DNA from: Candidatus Cloacimonadota bacterium | GTDB taxonomy: Bacteria > Cloacimonadota > Cloacimonadia > Cloacimonadales > TCS61 | Assembly (NCBI GenBank): GCA_030626645.1 | Contig: DAOUTP010000002.1 | Location: 1 to 27,291 of the forward strand | Direction: 5' to 3' | Length of the DNA stretch: 27,291 bases | Shown: positions 1 through 7,203 of the stretch, in pieces | Layout of the letters: every line of letters starts with the position of its first letter | How positions within the stretch are numbered: the stretch's first letter is position 1 | Notes under the pieces: generated by a model | Database searches by the model: none | Seen by the model: the letters and a program-made list of their open reading frames with translations, nothing else | Told to the model about the DNA's origin: nothing | Program-made: the position numbers and the translations under genes

Positions 1-320
1 AGTAAAAGCATGAAAATCAACACAGAGACACAAAGGCACAAAGATCACAGTAAAATAATTAGAGGAAAAGCATGAAAATCAACACAGAGACACAAAGGCA
101 CAAAGGTCACAGTAAAATAATTAGAGGAAAAGCATGAAGATCAACACAGGGACACAAAGGCACAAAGGTCACAGTAAAATAATTAGAGGAAAAGCATGAA
201 AATCAACACAGAGACACAAAGGCACAAAGGTCACAGTAAAATAATTAGAGTAAAAGCATGAAGATCAACACAGGGACACAAAGGCACAAAGATCACAGAG
301 AATAATCATAGGAAAAGGAA
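1..320. repeat. 62-bp tandem direct repeat array upstream of a GxxExxY gene
   Basis: Five near-identical units have their internal ATG at 12, 74, 136, 198 and 260, an exact 62-bp period. The fifth unit decays after about 297. Each unit contains the string ACACAGAGACACAAAGGCAC and a segment resembling a ribosome site (AGAGGAAAAGC) just before its ATG. Units differ at a few bases only (GAGAC/GGGAC, AAAGATC/AAAGGTC). The next expected ATG (322) falls at the real gene's start region, which has ATGs at 321 and 326, so the array leads directly into the gene. There are no spacers, so this is not a CRISPR. The left edge may continue beyond the window. Confidence 0.95.
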
Positions 321-325
321 ATGAA

Positions 326-712
326 ATGACATTGGATGAACTAAATAAAATAAGTAAACAAATTCTTGATGCTGCAATTGAAGTTCATAAACAGTTGGGT
401 CCAGGTTTATTGGAAAGCGTTTATGAATATTGCTTATGTAAGGAATTGGAGCTAAGAAAAATTAAATATGAAAGACAAGTTAAAATTCCCATTTTCTATA
501 AAAATGAACCTGTTGGTTCAGATTATATTATTGATATTCTGGTGGAAGATGAATTAATCTTAGAACTAAAAGCAGTTGAAAAGGTTCTACCAATTCATAA
601 AGCACAACTCCTATCTTATTTAAGACTAACCAACAAGCGATTAGGAATACTTATTAATTTCAATGTTCCCATATTAGTAGAAGGCTGGAAAAGAGTGATC
701 AATGGATATTAA
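326..712 (+). CDS. GxxExxY protein (PD-(D/E)XK nuclease superfamily)
   Basis: This 128-residue protein has the signature GLLESVY (residues 27-33), which names the GxxExxY family (PDDEXK_3). It also has an Asp (in DYIIDIL) and a later ELK triad typical of a PD-(D/E)XK nuclease core. The biological role of the family is not established; members are often present in several copies per genome and often sit near short repeats. The start at 326 is chosen because the ATG at 321 meets a stop after two codons. A purine-rich stretch (AGGAAAAGG) precedes it. The tandem repeat at 1-320 runs into the start, and related repeat fragments follow the stop, so the gene looks like the cargo of a repeat-bounded unit. 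It is full length for the family and appears intact. Nuclease activity is inferred from the fold motif only. Confidence 0.9.
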   Translation: MTLDELNKISKQILDAAIEVHKQLGPGLLESVYEYCLCKELELRKIKYERQVKIPIFYKNEPVGSDYIIDILVEDELILELKAVEKVLPIHKAQLLSYLRLTNKRLGILINFNVPILVEGWKRVINGY

Positions 713-722
713 AATATACTTA

Positions 723-757
723 AACACAGAGACACGATGACACTGAGAGCAGAGGGT
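723..757. repeat. Degenerate direct copy of the ACACAGAGACAC repeat
   Basis: Eleven bases after the GxxExxY stop the sequence reads AACACAGAGACACGATGACA, then CTGAGAGCAGAGG. The first 13 bases match the core of the upstream 62-bp unit in the same orientation. With the copies at 1-320 and the inverted copies at 783-866 it brackets the nuclease-like gene. Confidence 0.75.
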
Positions 758-782
758 AGTTTTTTTATTCTTTTCCTGATTC

Positions 783-866
783 TTTGTACCTTTGTATTGA
801 ATGCCATATCCTTTACCATTCTACATTCTTTTTTGTGTCCTCTGTGTCCCAGTGGCTCTGTGTTGA
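783..866. repeat. Inverted, degenerate copies of the repeat abutting queE
   Basis: CTTTGTACCTTTGTA at 783-797 and a longer stretch at 830-866 ending TGGCTCTGTGTTG resemble the reverse complement of the upstream unit (core CTTTGTGCCTTTGTGTCTCT, then GTGTTG). The last copy ends five bases before the queE ATG at 871, so it supplies most of the sequence where queE's promoter and ribosome site would be. An apparent 29-codon N-terminal extension of queE beginning at 784 is only translated repeat. Confidence 0.7.
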
Positions 867-870
867 AAAG

Positions 871-1512
871 ATGTTAAACATATCAGAAATATTCTACAGT
901 ATCCAGGGTGAATCAACCTATGCCGGACTTCCTTGTATTTTCGTTAGATTAGCCGGTTGTAATTTACACTGTAAATATTGTGATACAACTTACAGTTATG
1001 AAAGTGAGGTTACACTTTCTACAGATGATATCATTACAAAAGTAAAAGAATACGACCCTGTAAAATTAGTTGAAATAACCGGTGGTGAGCCACTTCTGCA
1101 ATTAGAAGTTCATAAACTTTTTGAGTCGCTACATAAAAATGGATACAATATTCTGTTAGAAACAAATGGCTCATTATCACTTAAGGATGTTCCTGAATAT
1201 GTTATCAAAATAGTTGATGTAAAATGCCCTGGAAGTGGTGAAGAAAACAGTTTCTTGCTGGAAAATCTTGAGTTTATTGATCAAGAAAAAGACGAGATCA
1301 AATTTGTACTATCAGATAATTTTGATTATAATTGGGCAAAAGATTTTGTAATGAAATATCAATTGGATAATTATGAAATCCTCTTCTCACCTGTTTCAGA
1401 CAAGCTTGATCCACAAAATCTAGTAAAATGGATCATTGAAGACAAGCTTTCAATACGTATGCAATTACAACTGCATAAAATAATTTGGGAGAAGGATAAA
1501 AGAGGTGTTTAG
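871..1512 (+). CDS. queE: 7-carboxy-7-deazaguanine synthase (radical SAM)
   Basis: QueE converts 6-carboxytetrahydropterin to 7-carboxy-7-deazaguanine on the pathway to preQ0, queuosine and related deazaguanines. The 213-residue protein has the opening IFYSIQGEST, the radical SAM cluster CNLHCKYC (Cys30, Cys34, Cys37; CxxxCxxC) and the SAM-binding GGEPLLQ (71-77). Length and the short N-terminus fit the family. An in-frame start at 784 would add 29 codons translated from the repeat at 783-866, so I chose the ATG at 871. Only a weak purine run (GAAAAG) precedes it, with no good Shine-Dalgarno. No queC, queD or queF is adjacent. The gene stands alone, convergent with the next one. Confidence 0.93.
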   Translation: MLNISEIFYSIQGESTYAGLPCIFVRLAGCNLHCKYCDTTYSYESEVTLSTDDIITKVKEYDPVKLVEITGGEPLLQLEVHKLFESLHKNGYNILLETNGSLSLKDVPEYVIKIVDVKCPGSGEENSFLLENLEFIDQEKDEIKFVLSDNFDYNWAKDFVMKYQLDNYEILFSPVSDKLDPQNLVKWIIEDKLSIRMQLQLHKIIWEKDKRGV

Positions 1513-1569
1513 AATTTACTTAAAAAACTACCTCCATTATCACAATTCCGTTTGAACAACTATTTTTTT

Positions 1570-2175
1570 TTATAAACTAATTATTTTCAACTTCCCGGCT
1601 TTTTCCAGTTCAATCAGATATTTCTCTAGATCATCTTTATTATGTTCTTCAATTGAAATTGTTATTGTAACATCTGCAGCATATTCCATGTTACTTACTT
1701 CAGCATTTAACTGTTCAATTTTGTATTTTAATTGTTCAGCAAGGTCATATCCACAAGTAATTTGAAAAGAACTAAGTTTAATCTGTTTTTTGAGTAGTGC
1801 TATTTCAATTGCTGTTTCAACCGTTTCGCCGTAAGCTTCTATCAGACCACGAATCCCAAGTTTTACTCCACCAAAATACCGTGTTACAACTGCTGCAATA
1901 TTGGTCATATTGTGTTTCTTTAATACATTCAGAATTGGTTGTCCTGCTGTTCCTGATGGTTCTCCTGCATCTGATGAATGAAAAGTTTCTCCCTTCTCCC
2001 CCACAATATAAGCCCAGCAATTGTGGTTTGCCGTTTTATGTTCTTTAGCAATTTTAGAAATGTACTCTTTGGCTTCCTGCATTGTTTGAACGTAATGCAA
2101 ATGAGCGATAAAAATTGATCTTTTAATTTTGAGTTCTTGCCTTCTATCTTTTGTGACGGAATAATAATATTTCAT
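1570..2175 (-). CDS. YigZ/IMPACT family protein
   Basis: This 201-residue protein belongs to the UPF0029/IMPACT family (E. coli YigZ). Its N-terminal domain carries the family motifs NHNCWAY, the acidic DAGEPSGTAGQP loop (about residues 69-80) and VVTRYFGGVKLGIRGLIEAY. The C-terminal part (about 130-201) matches the small ferredoxin-like domain of bacterial members. Eukaryotic IMPACT regulates Gcn2; the bacterial role is unclear, with a ribosome- or nucleic-acid-related function suspected. The gene lies tail to tail with queE. The start ATG has no obvious Shine-Dalgarno, as with several genes here. Confidence 0.9.
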   Translation of the reverse strand: MKYYYSVTKDRRQELKIKRSIFIAHLHYVQTMQEAKEYISKIAKEHKTANHNCWAYIVGEKGETFHSSDAGEPSGTAGQPILNVLKKHNMTNIAAVVTRYFGGVKLGIRGLIEAYGETVETAIEIALLKKQIKLSSFQITCGYDLAEQLKYKIEQLNAEVSNMEYAADVTITISIEEHNKDDLEKYLIELEKAGKLKIISL

Positions 2176-2215
2176 AATTTTATAGATTTATATCCATTAT
2201 AAATAACATTGTAAA

Positions 2216-2324
2216 AACCCTTCTCCGGTAATTGCCGTATCTCCCCTTAAAAGGGGAGTAGTTTTACCATCTCCTTGCTTCTCTTATGTTCCTTCTATCT
2301 TGAGAGAAGGACAGCAGGATGAGT
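2216..2324. repeat. Intergenic hairpin-rich repeat
   Basis: This stretch between the 3' end of the SNF2 gene and the yigZ start contains nested inverted repeats. CTCCCCTT/AAGGGGAG (2241-2248 and 2251-2258) forms a tight hairpin. CCTTCT/AGAAGG (2291-2296 and 2305-2310) forms a second. CCTTCTC at 2219-2225 can pair with GAGAAGG at 2304-2310 to enclose both. Its GC-rich palindromes stand out from the AT-rich surroundings and look like the dispersed non-coding intergenic repeats seen in many genomes. It may also end SNF2 transcription, but no clear T-run follows the stem on the minus strand. Confidence 0.6.
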
Positions 2325-5300
2325 TTAGTATTCCAGCAGTTTACGTAATTGTTCTGCATCCATTTTTTTAATTACGTTTTGTCCTTCTTCTATTATATTT
2401 TCAAACATCATTTTCTTATTTTGTTGTAGATCAAGGATCTTCTCCTCTATTGTTCCCTTTGTAATTATTTTGTAAACCATCACTTTCTTAGTTTGTCCAA
2501 TTCTATGAGCTCTATCTATAGCCTGATTCTCTCCCATTGGATTCCACCAGGGATCTACGATTATCACTGTATCTGCAGCTGTAAGGTTCAAACCATAACC
2601 ACCTGTTTTCAAGCTTATAAGAAAGGTTCGAATATTGTTGTTATTATTAAAGTTATCAATTACCTTTTGCCTGTTCTTGATCGAGCCATCCATATATTCA
2701 AAGGTAATTTTTTCTTCTTTTAACATCTCCCTCAGAATTTTCAGCATTTGTACAAATTGACTAAAGATCAACAGTTTTTTTCCACCTTCCACAGCATCAA
2801 CAATAATTTCACGCAGGAGTTCGAGCTTACCAGAGAATTCAACATTCTTTTTTAGATCTTTATCAACAAGATATGGATGGTTACAAATCTGGCGTAATTT
2901 GGTGAGAGCTGCCAGAATATGGAGATAACTATTCCCGACATTTTCTGTATCCAGATATCTATTTTTTACTTCTTCAAGGATCTGGAGATACATTTTTTCC
3001 TGAACCGGTGTAAGCTTACAGTAAACCTGCTGTACCTGTTTATCTGGAAGCTCAATAAGTACATCATTCTTCTTTCTTCTTAAAATAAATGGAGAAACAA
3101 GCATTTTAAGTTTATCATTACTTTCTTTTTGAAGTGCTGGATCAGTTTTAAACTTATTAATGAAGTTGCGTGATTTTGGCAAATAACCCGGCATCAGAAA
3201 ATCAAATATAGACCACAATTCAATTGGGTTATTCTCAATTGGAGTTCCCGAGAGTGCACAGCGATGTTTGGCTTTCAACTTTTTTACCGCCTTCGTTCGT
3301 AAAGCGGTTGGATTCTTTATATGTTGTGCTTCGTCTAGAATTATATAATCAAACTCGATCTCGGAAAGCTCGTCAATGTCGTTCTGAATTATTGAATACG
3401 ATGCAAAAAGAAGATTAACATTTAAGTTATCCAGTATTTTCTTTCTCTCTTTTTGGTTACCCTCATACAACATATAAGAAAGACTTTTATTGAATTTATT
3501 GATTTCTGCAGCCCAGTTGAAAAGAAGAGTTTTAGGACAAATGATCAACGACCTTGAGTCAGCAGGAAGATCCGAAAGTACAGATATAGATTGAATTGTT
3601 TTGCCCAATCCCATTTCGTCTGCCAGAATTCCGGAAAGTCCAAATCGTTCTAACATTTTCAGCCAATGGTATCCAGCTTTCTGATAACTTCTCATTACGG
3701 GTCTAAGTATTGAAGTAATAGGAGTTCGCTCATCAAGTTTTCTTTTGAGGATTGCCGTAAACATCTCTTCGAGATACGAATCTCCCTCAATTTTGATACC
3801 ACTATTAATTGTATTTAACTGATAAACATAAGGCAGATTATAAATAGAAAGTTTAAATGCTTCGCTCGGTGTTTTCTTACTTTTATTTATTAATTTTTCA
3901 ATTTCTAAGAAAGCACTTTTATTCTCGAAATAAAGCAATCTGCCATCTTCCAATTTCAGGAATTTTTCTTTTGTATCAAAAAACTCCTTTAATTCCTGAT
4001 GTGTAAATTTTATATCTTTGTAATTGTATTCAACATCGTATTCAAACCAGTTTATTCTTTTTGTTTGCTTTGTTCTTATCACCGGCTTAAGATCAACTTT
4101 ATAAACAAATTCTTTTTTCAATTCATCCGAAAGCTGAATATTCCAAGAGGGATCTGCATTTTCAAAAATGATTTTCTTTAACGCATCGATATTTTCCTGT
4201 CCTTCAAATATTAATTGTGAATTTTCTTCTAATCGATGAGTTTTAGATTCAGGCAATTTATTCACAAAATCAAAGATTTCATATTTGATCTGTGGTGGAA
4301 TATAAAACCAGGTAACTTCCTCATCCTGATCATATCGCACAAGTTCTACAGGAAGACGAATTGCTGACATTGGAATCTCATTTCCATTGGAATAATCTAA
4401 AATCCCATTTAATATAATTCTCTCATTTTCTTTGAATAATTTATAGGTAATTGTAGGAGTATTATGATGAACTTCGGGGATTTCAATATCTTCATCAAAA
4501 TCCAGGTAACATTTCATAAGACCCAACTGCCGTGCTACAACAGAATAGAGATAAACAAGATCAGTTCTTTTAATGATATATCCATCGGAAAATATTTTCT
4601 TGGAAATACTGATTTTAAACGGTAGGTTTATAGAATTTACTACGTTTTTAACAAAGATATAAGTCGTCTTCCCGGAAAAAACGGCAGAGATTTGTTCTGC
4701 ATTGGATAATTTAAGAATATATTTATCAGATTCATATCGACTTACCTGAAAATTCATTCGGAATTCATCATCGGAAAATTTGATATTATCACCGGTTTCT
4801 TTGATGTAAACTTTGTTCTGCATATTCTTGAGGATATTAATAATATTTATGAATTTGTGCTTATAGATTGTAAAAAATGTGCCTTTCCTGCTGAATGAAC
4901 ATTTATTTTTATATAATAATCTCAGTAGTTCCAGTTCTTCCGATGAAAGTGCTTTCATCTGTTTTTCTGCTTGCGGAATTAATATAATATCGTCTTCTTT
5001 AAAATCTCCATCAGCACAAATGCAAGCTATCACTCTAATCAAAAGAGGTTTATAGCTCTTCATGTTGAATCGTAACTTATCAGTTTTATTATTGTATATA
5101 TCGCTTATCTCGATCTTCGCATTTAATACTGTTCTCTGCCAAAATTCGTTATAATCTAATAAACTTGTATGATATGTTTGCACCGTGTTCTTTTCCAACA
5201 TATCTGTGGAAAGAAAATTATAAGCATATTTAATTATGGATAGATAATGCCGGCATTCTTTGTCATCGCATTCTGAGCAGGAGTGATTTATGATTTTTTC

Positions 5301-5504
5301 ATTTTTTTTATCATAGAGGATCTCAAATTTTACAGAAAAGATGTACTTTTTTGCTGGAATAGCTTCAAACCTGAAAACAACGTTCTTATTTTCATCAAGA
5401 TAGTCTTTGTAAATCAACTCATCTTTCATTAACCTTATGAGCGAACTTTTAAAGAACCATGAATTAGAATGTTCATGATATTCTTTGCCAAACAATCTTG
5501 CCAT
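2325..5504 (-). CDS. SNF2-family helicase with N-terminal SWIM-like zinc motif
   Basis: This 1059-residue ATP-dependent DNA translocase or remodeller is of the bacterial SNF2/HepA-like type. The N-terminal region has a SWIM-like zinc cluster (Cys76, Cys79, Cys84, His86 in CSECDDKECRH). A long middle region follows, with no motif I recognise. The ATPase core carries Walker A DEMGLGKT (629-636), motif II DEAQ (724-727), motif III LSGTPIENN, and motif VI QAIDRAHRIGQ near residue 1000. DEAQ in place of DEAH is common in bacterial SNF2 proteins. Family members are thought to remodel protein-DNA or polymerase complexes; the exact role is unknown. The gene appears single, ending at an intergenic repeat. 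Its start is divergent from the hutI side, with 388 bp between. Confidence 0.93.
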   Translation of the reverse strand: MARLFGKEYHEHSNSWFFKSSLIRLMKDELIYKDYLDENKNVVFRFEAIPAKKYIFSVKFEILYDKKNEKIINHSCSECDDKECRHYLSIIKYAYNFLSTDMLEKNTVQTYHTSLLDYNEFWQRTVLNAKIEISDIYNNKTDKLRFNMKSYKPLLIRVIACICADGDFKEDDIILIPQAEKQMKALSSEELELLRLLYKNKCSFSRKGTFFTIYKHKFINIINILKNMQNKVYIKETGDNIKFSDDEFRMNFQVSRYESDKYILKLSNAEQISAVFSGKTTYIFVKNVVNSINLPFKISISKKIFSDGYIIKRTDLVYLYSVVARQLGLMKCYLDFDEDIEIPEVHHNTPTITYKLFKENERIILNGILDYSNGNEIPMSAIRLPVELVRYDQDEEVTWFYIPPQIKYEIFDFVNKLPESKTHRLEENSQLIFEGQENIDALKKIIFENADPSWNIQLSDELKKEFVYKVDLKPVIRTKQTKRINWFEYDVEYNYKDIKFTHQELKEFFDTKEKFLKLEDGRLLYFENKSAFLEIEKLINKSKKTPSEAFKLSIYNLPYVYQLNTINSGIKIEGDSYLEEMFTAILKRKLDERTPITSILRPVMRSYQKAGYHWLKMLERFGLSGILADEMGLGKTIQSISVLSDLPADSRSLIICPKTLLFNWAAEINKFNKSLSYMLYEGNQKERKKILDNLNVNLLFASYSIIQNDIDELSEIEFDYIILDEAQHIKNPTALRTKAVKKLKAKHRCALSGTPIENNPIELWSIFDFLMPGYLPKSRNFINKFKTDPALQKESNDKLKMLVSPFILRRKKNDVLIELPDKQVQQVYCKLTPVQEKMYLQILEEVKNRYLDTENVGNSYLHILAALTKLRQICNHPYLVDKDLKKNVEFSGKLELLREIIVDAVEGGKKLLIFSQFVQMLKILREMLKEEKITFEYMDGSIKNRQKVIDNFNNNNNIRTFLISLKTGGYGLNLTAADTVIIVDPWWNPMGENQAIDRAHRIGQTKKVMVYKIITKGTIEEKILDLQQNKKMMFENIIEEGQNVIKKMDAEQLRKLLEY

Positions 5505-5892
5505 ATAATCTCCAAATCAAGTTACTATTAAATCAATCAGCTAATTTAATTAACTTGTCTATCAAGTCAAGTGATAAAAATGTTATACGGTGCTTATAAA
5601 GCAGGCTTTCAATCATCTACCAGGTTTCACAGAAAATGGGTTCCCGCTTTCGCGAGAATGACAAAATCGTATCGAGTCGTAAGGAACAACGACTCGATAC
5701 CTTTTATTTACTTTGACTCGATGAATCTTTCGAGTCGAATTCAATGCTCTGTCATTCCTCCCGTTAAATCGGGAATTGGGAATCTCTAAATTCTAATACG
5801 AAATTTATACCAGGAAATGTTAGTTTATTTTAATATTTCACTTGCTTTTATTTAACAATTTATAAAATCTACAAAAAAATTGAGGTGTTTTC
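5505..5892. other. 388-bp intergenic region with repeat-like element between SNF2 and hutI
   Basis: No believable gene lies here. It begins with a short dyad, CTTGTCT-ATCA-AGTCAAG (5554-5571), near where the minus-strand SNF2 promoter would be; TTGACT on that strand is a possible -35. Next is TTATACGGTGCTTATAAA (5583-5600), which recurs at 24992-25009. From about 5636 to 5790 there is a repeat-like block. It opens with TTCCCGCTTTCGCGAGAATG plus ACA and closes with TGTCATTCCTCCCG then GGGAATTGGGAATC, so GAATGACA and TGTCATTC face inward. Two CGAGTCG hairpins lie inside. An open frame through 5571-5789 reads like translated repeat (WVPAFARMT), not a protein. hutI has a good ribosome site at 5882-5887. 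Confidence 0.7.
5669..5700. repeat. Perfect 12-bp inverted repeat (GTATCGAGTCGT hairpin)
   Basis: GTATCGAGTCGT (5669-5680) is followed by an 8-base loop and its exact reverse complement ACGACTCGATAC (5689-5700). A weaker second hairpin with GACTCGA/TCGAGTC arms follows at 5715-5736. The CGAGTCG core recurs in the hairpin after hutI (7156-7192). Confidence 0.85.
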
Positions 5893-7155
5893 ATGAAAAC
5901 TGATTTATTGATTATCAATGCGATTGAATTACTCACTTTAGCAGGTCCAAACGGTCCCCGAACAGGATCGGAAATGAATGATCTCGGAATAATCAAGAAC
6001 GGTGCAATAGCAATAAAAGCTGATAAAATTATTGATGTAGGTTCAACTGAAAATATAATAAAAAAATATGACGATCCTTCCACGATAATTGATGCTTCAG
6101 ATAAAGTTGTGATGCCGGGTTTTGTAGATCCTCATACTCATCCGGTTTTTAAGCAAACACGTGAAAAAGAATTTGAGATGCGCATTAAAGGGAAATCATA
6201 TGTTGAGATCTCACAAAGCGGAGGTGGTATCCGTTCTAGTATAACCGGAGTTCGCGAGACTTCCGAAGAAGAACTTTATAAGCTTGCAGAAAAACGAATC
6301 AATAAAATAATTTCTAATGGAACAACAACTCTGGAAGCAAAAAGTGGTTATGGATTATCAACAGAAAGTGAAATCAAAATGCTCAAGGTTATTAAGAAAT
6401 TAGATGAAAATTTGCCAATCGACATAATTCCAACTTTTCTCGGTGCTCATGAATTCCCAACAGAATATAAAGATGATAAAGAAAAATATATTGATATATT
6501 GATGAATGAAATGATGCCAAAAGTTAGAGAAATGAATTTAGCTGAATATTGTGATATTTTCACGGAAGATCATGTTTACAATATTGAGCAATCCCGCAGA
6601 ATATTGAATCGGGCAAAAGATCTTGGTTTTAAAATTCGTATGCATGCAGATGAGATAAAACCGATTGGTGGAGCAGAACTTGCCGGTGAAGTTGGGGCTG
6701 TTTCAGCAGATCATCTCGGTGCTGCTTCTGATAAAGGGATAAAAGCAATGTGTGACTATGGAGTGATTGCCACTCTTCTACCGGGTACAATCTTTTCTCT
6801 TGGAATGAAGTCTTATGCCAGAGCACGTGATATGATCGAGGCTGGATTAGCTGTTGCATTAGCTACAGATTACAATCCGGGAAGCTGCAATTGTGACAGC
6901 ATGCAATTTGTTATAACACTTGCCTGTTTGCAAATGAAAATGACTCCAGCTGAAGCGATAACTGCATCAACAATAAATGCGGCTTATTCACTAGAATTGG
7001 GTGATAAGATTGGAAGCCTTGAAATTGGGATGAAAGCCGATATTCTAATAATGGATATGCCTTCATATCAATATCTGCCGTATCTTTTTGGATCGAATAA
7101 TGTTGAAACTGTTATCAAGAATGGGAAAGTAATCAGGGAGAATAGGATTCAATAA
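5893..7155 (+). CDS. hutI: Imidazolonepropionase
   Basis: HutI hydrolyses 4-imidazolone-5-propanoate to N-formimino-glutamate, the third step of histidine degradation, in the cytoplasm. The 420-residue protein is full length for this amidohydrolase-superfamily enzyme. It shows the metal ligands in DPHTHP (His81, His83), the GAHEFP segment (His186, Glu187), the RMHADE motif (His251, Glu254), His274 in SADHLG and the catalytic Asp326 in ATDYNPGSC. The start follows GAGGTG at 5882-5887. No hutH, hutU or hutG is nearby, so the other histidine-degradation genes must be elsewhere or absent. It is the only gene in its transcript, bracketed by hairpins with the CGAGTCG core. Confidence 0.95.
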   Translation: MKTDLLIINAIELLTLAGPNGPRTGSEMNDLGIIKNGAIAIKADKIIDVGSTENIIKKYDDPSTIIDASDKVVMPGFVDPHTHPVFKQTREKEFEMRIKGKSYVEISQSGGGIRSSITGVRETSEEELYKLAEKRINKIISNGTTTLEAKSGYGLSTESEIKMLKVIKKLDENLPIDIIPTFLGAHEFPTEYKDDKEKYIDILMNEMMPKVREMNLAEYCDIFTEDHVYNIEQSRRILNRAKDLGFKIRMHADEIKPIGGAELAGEVGAVSADHLGAASDKGIKAMCDYGVIATLLPGTIFSLGMKSYARARDMIEAGLAVALATDYNPGSCNCDSMQFVITLACLQMKMTPAEAITASTINAAYSLELGDKIGSLEIGMKADILIMDMPSYQYLPYLFGSNNVETVIKNGKVIRENRIQ

Positions 7156-7192
7156 TCAACCCGACTCGGGTTTAAAACTCGAGTCGAGTTGA
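7156..7192. terminator. Long hairpin between convergent hutI and TPR gene
   Basis: Two 18-nt arms (7156-7173 and 7175-7192) pair at 16 positions plus one G-U, with one mismatch and a one-base nominal loop. The stem contains CCGACTCG and CGAGTCGAG. It sits exactly between the stop codons of two convergent genes, as a bidirectional terminator would, but no long T-run follows on the plus strand. Its core matches the hairpins upstream of hutI. Confidence 0.6.
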
Positions 7193-7203
7193 GAAATATA
7201 TTT

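Noticed and set aside
1..320. Possible CRISPR array
   Set aside because: The 62-bp period is filled by near-identical sequence from end to end, with no variable spacers, and no cas genes are present.
784..870. N-terminal extension of QueE
   Set aside because: The 29 extra codons translate the inverted repeat, and family members begin near the IFYSIQGE motif, as the ATG at 871 gives.
1513..1569. Intrinsic terminator between queE and yigZ
   Set aside because: There is a T-run at 1562-1571, but no stem of useful length in front of it.
5571..5789. 72-codon open frame on the plus strand
   Set aside because: It runs through hairpins and repeat sequence and reads like a translated intergenic repeat, with no ribosome site.
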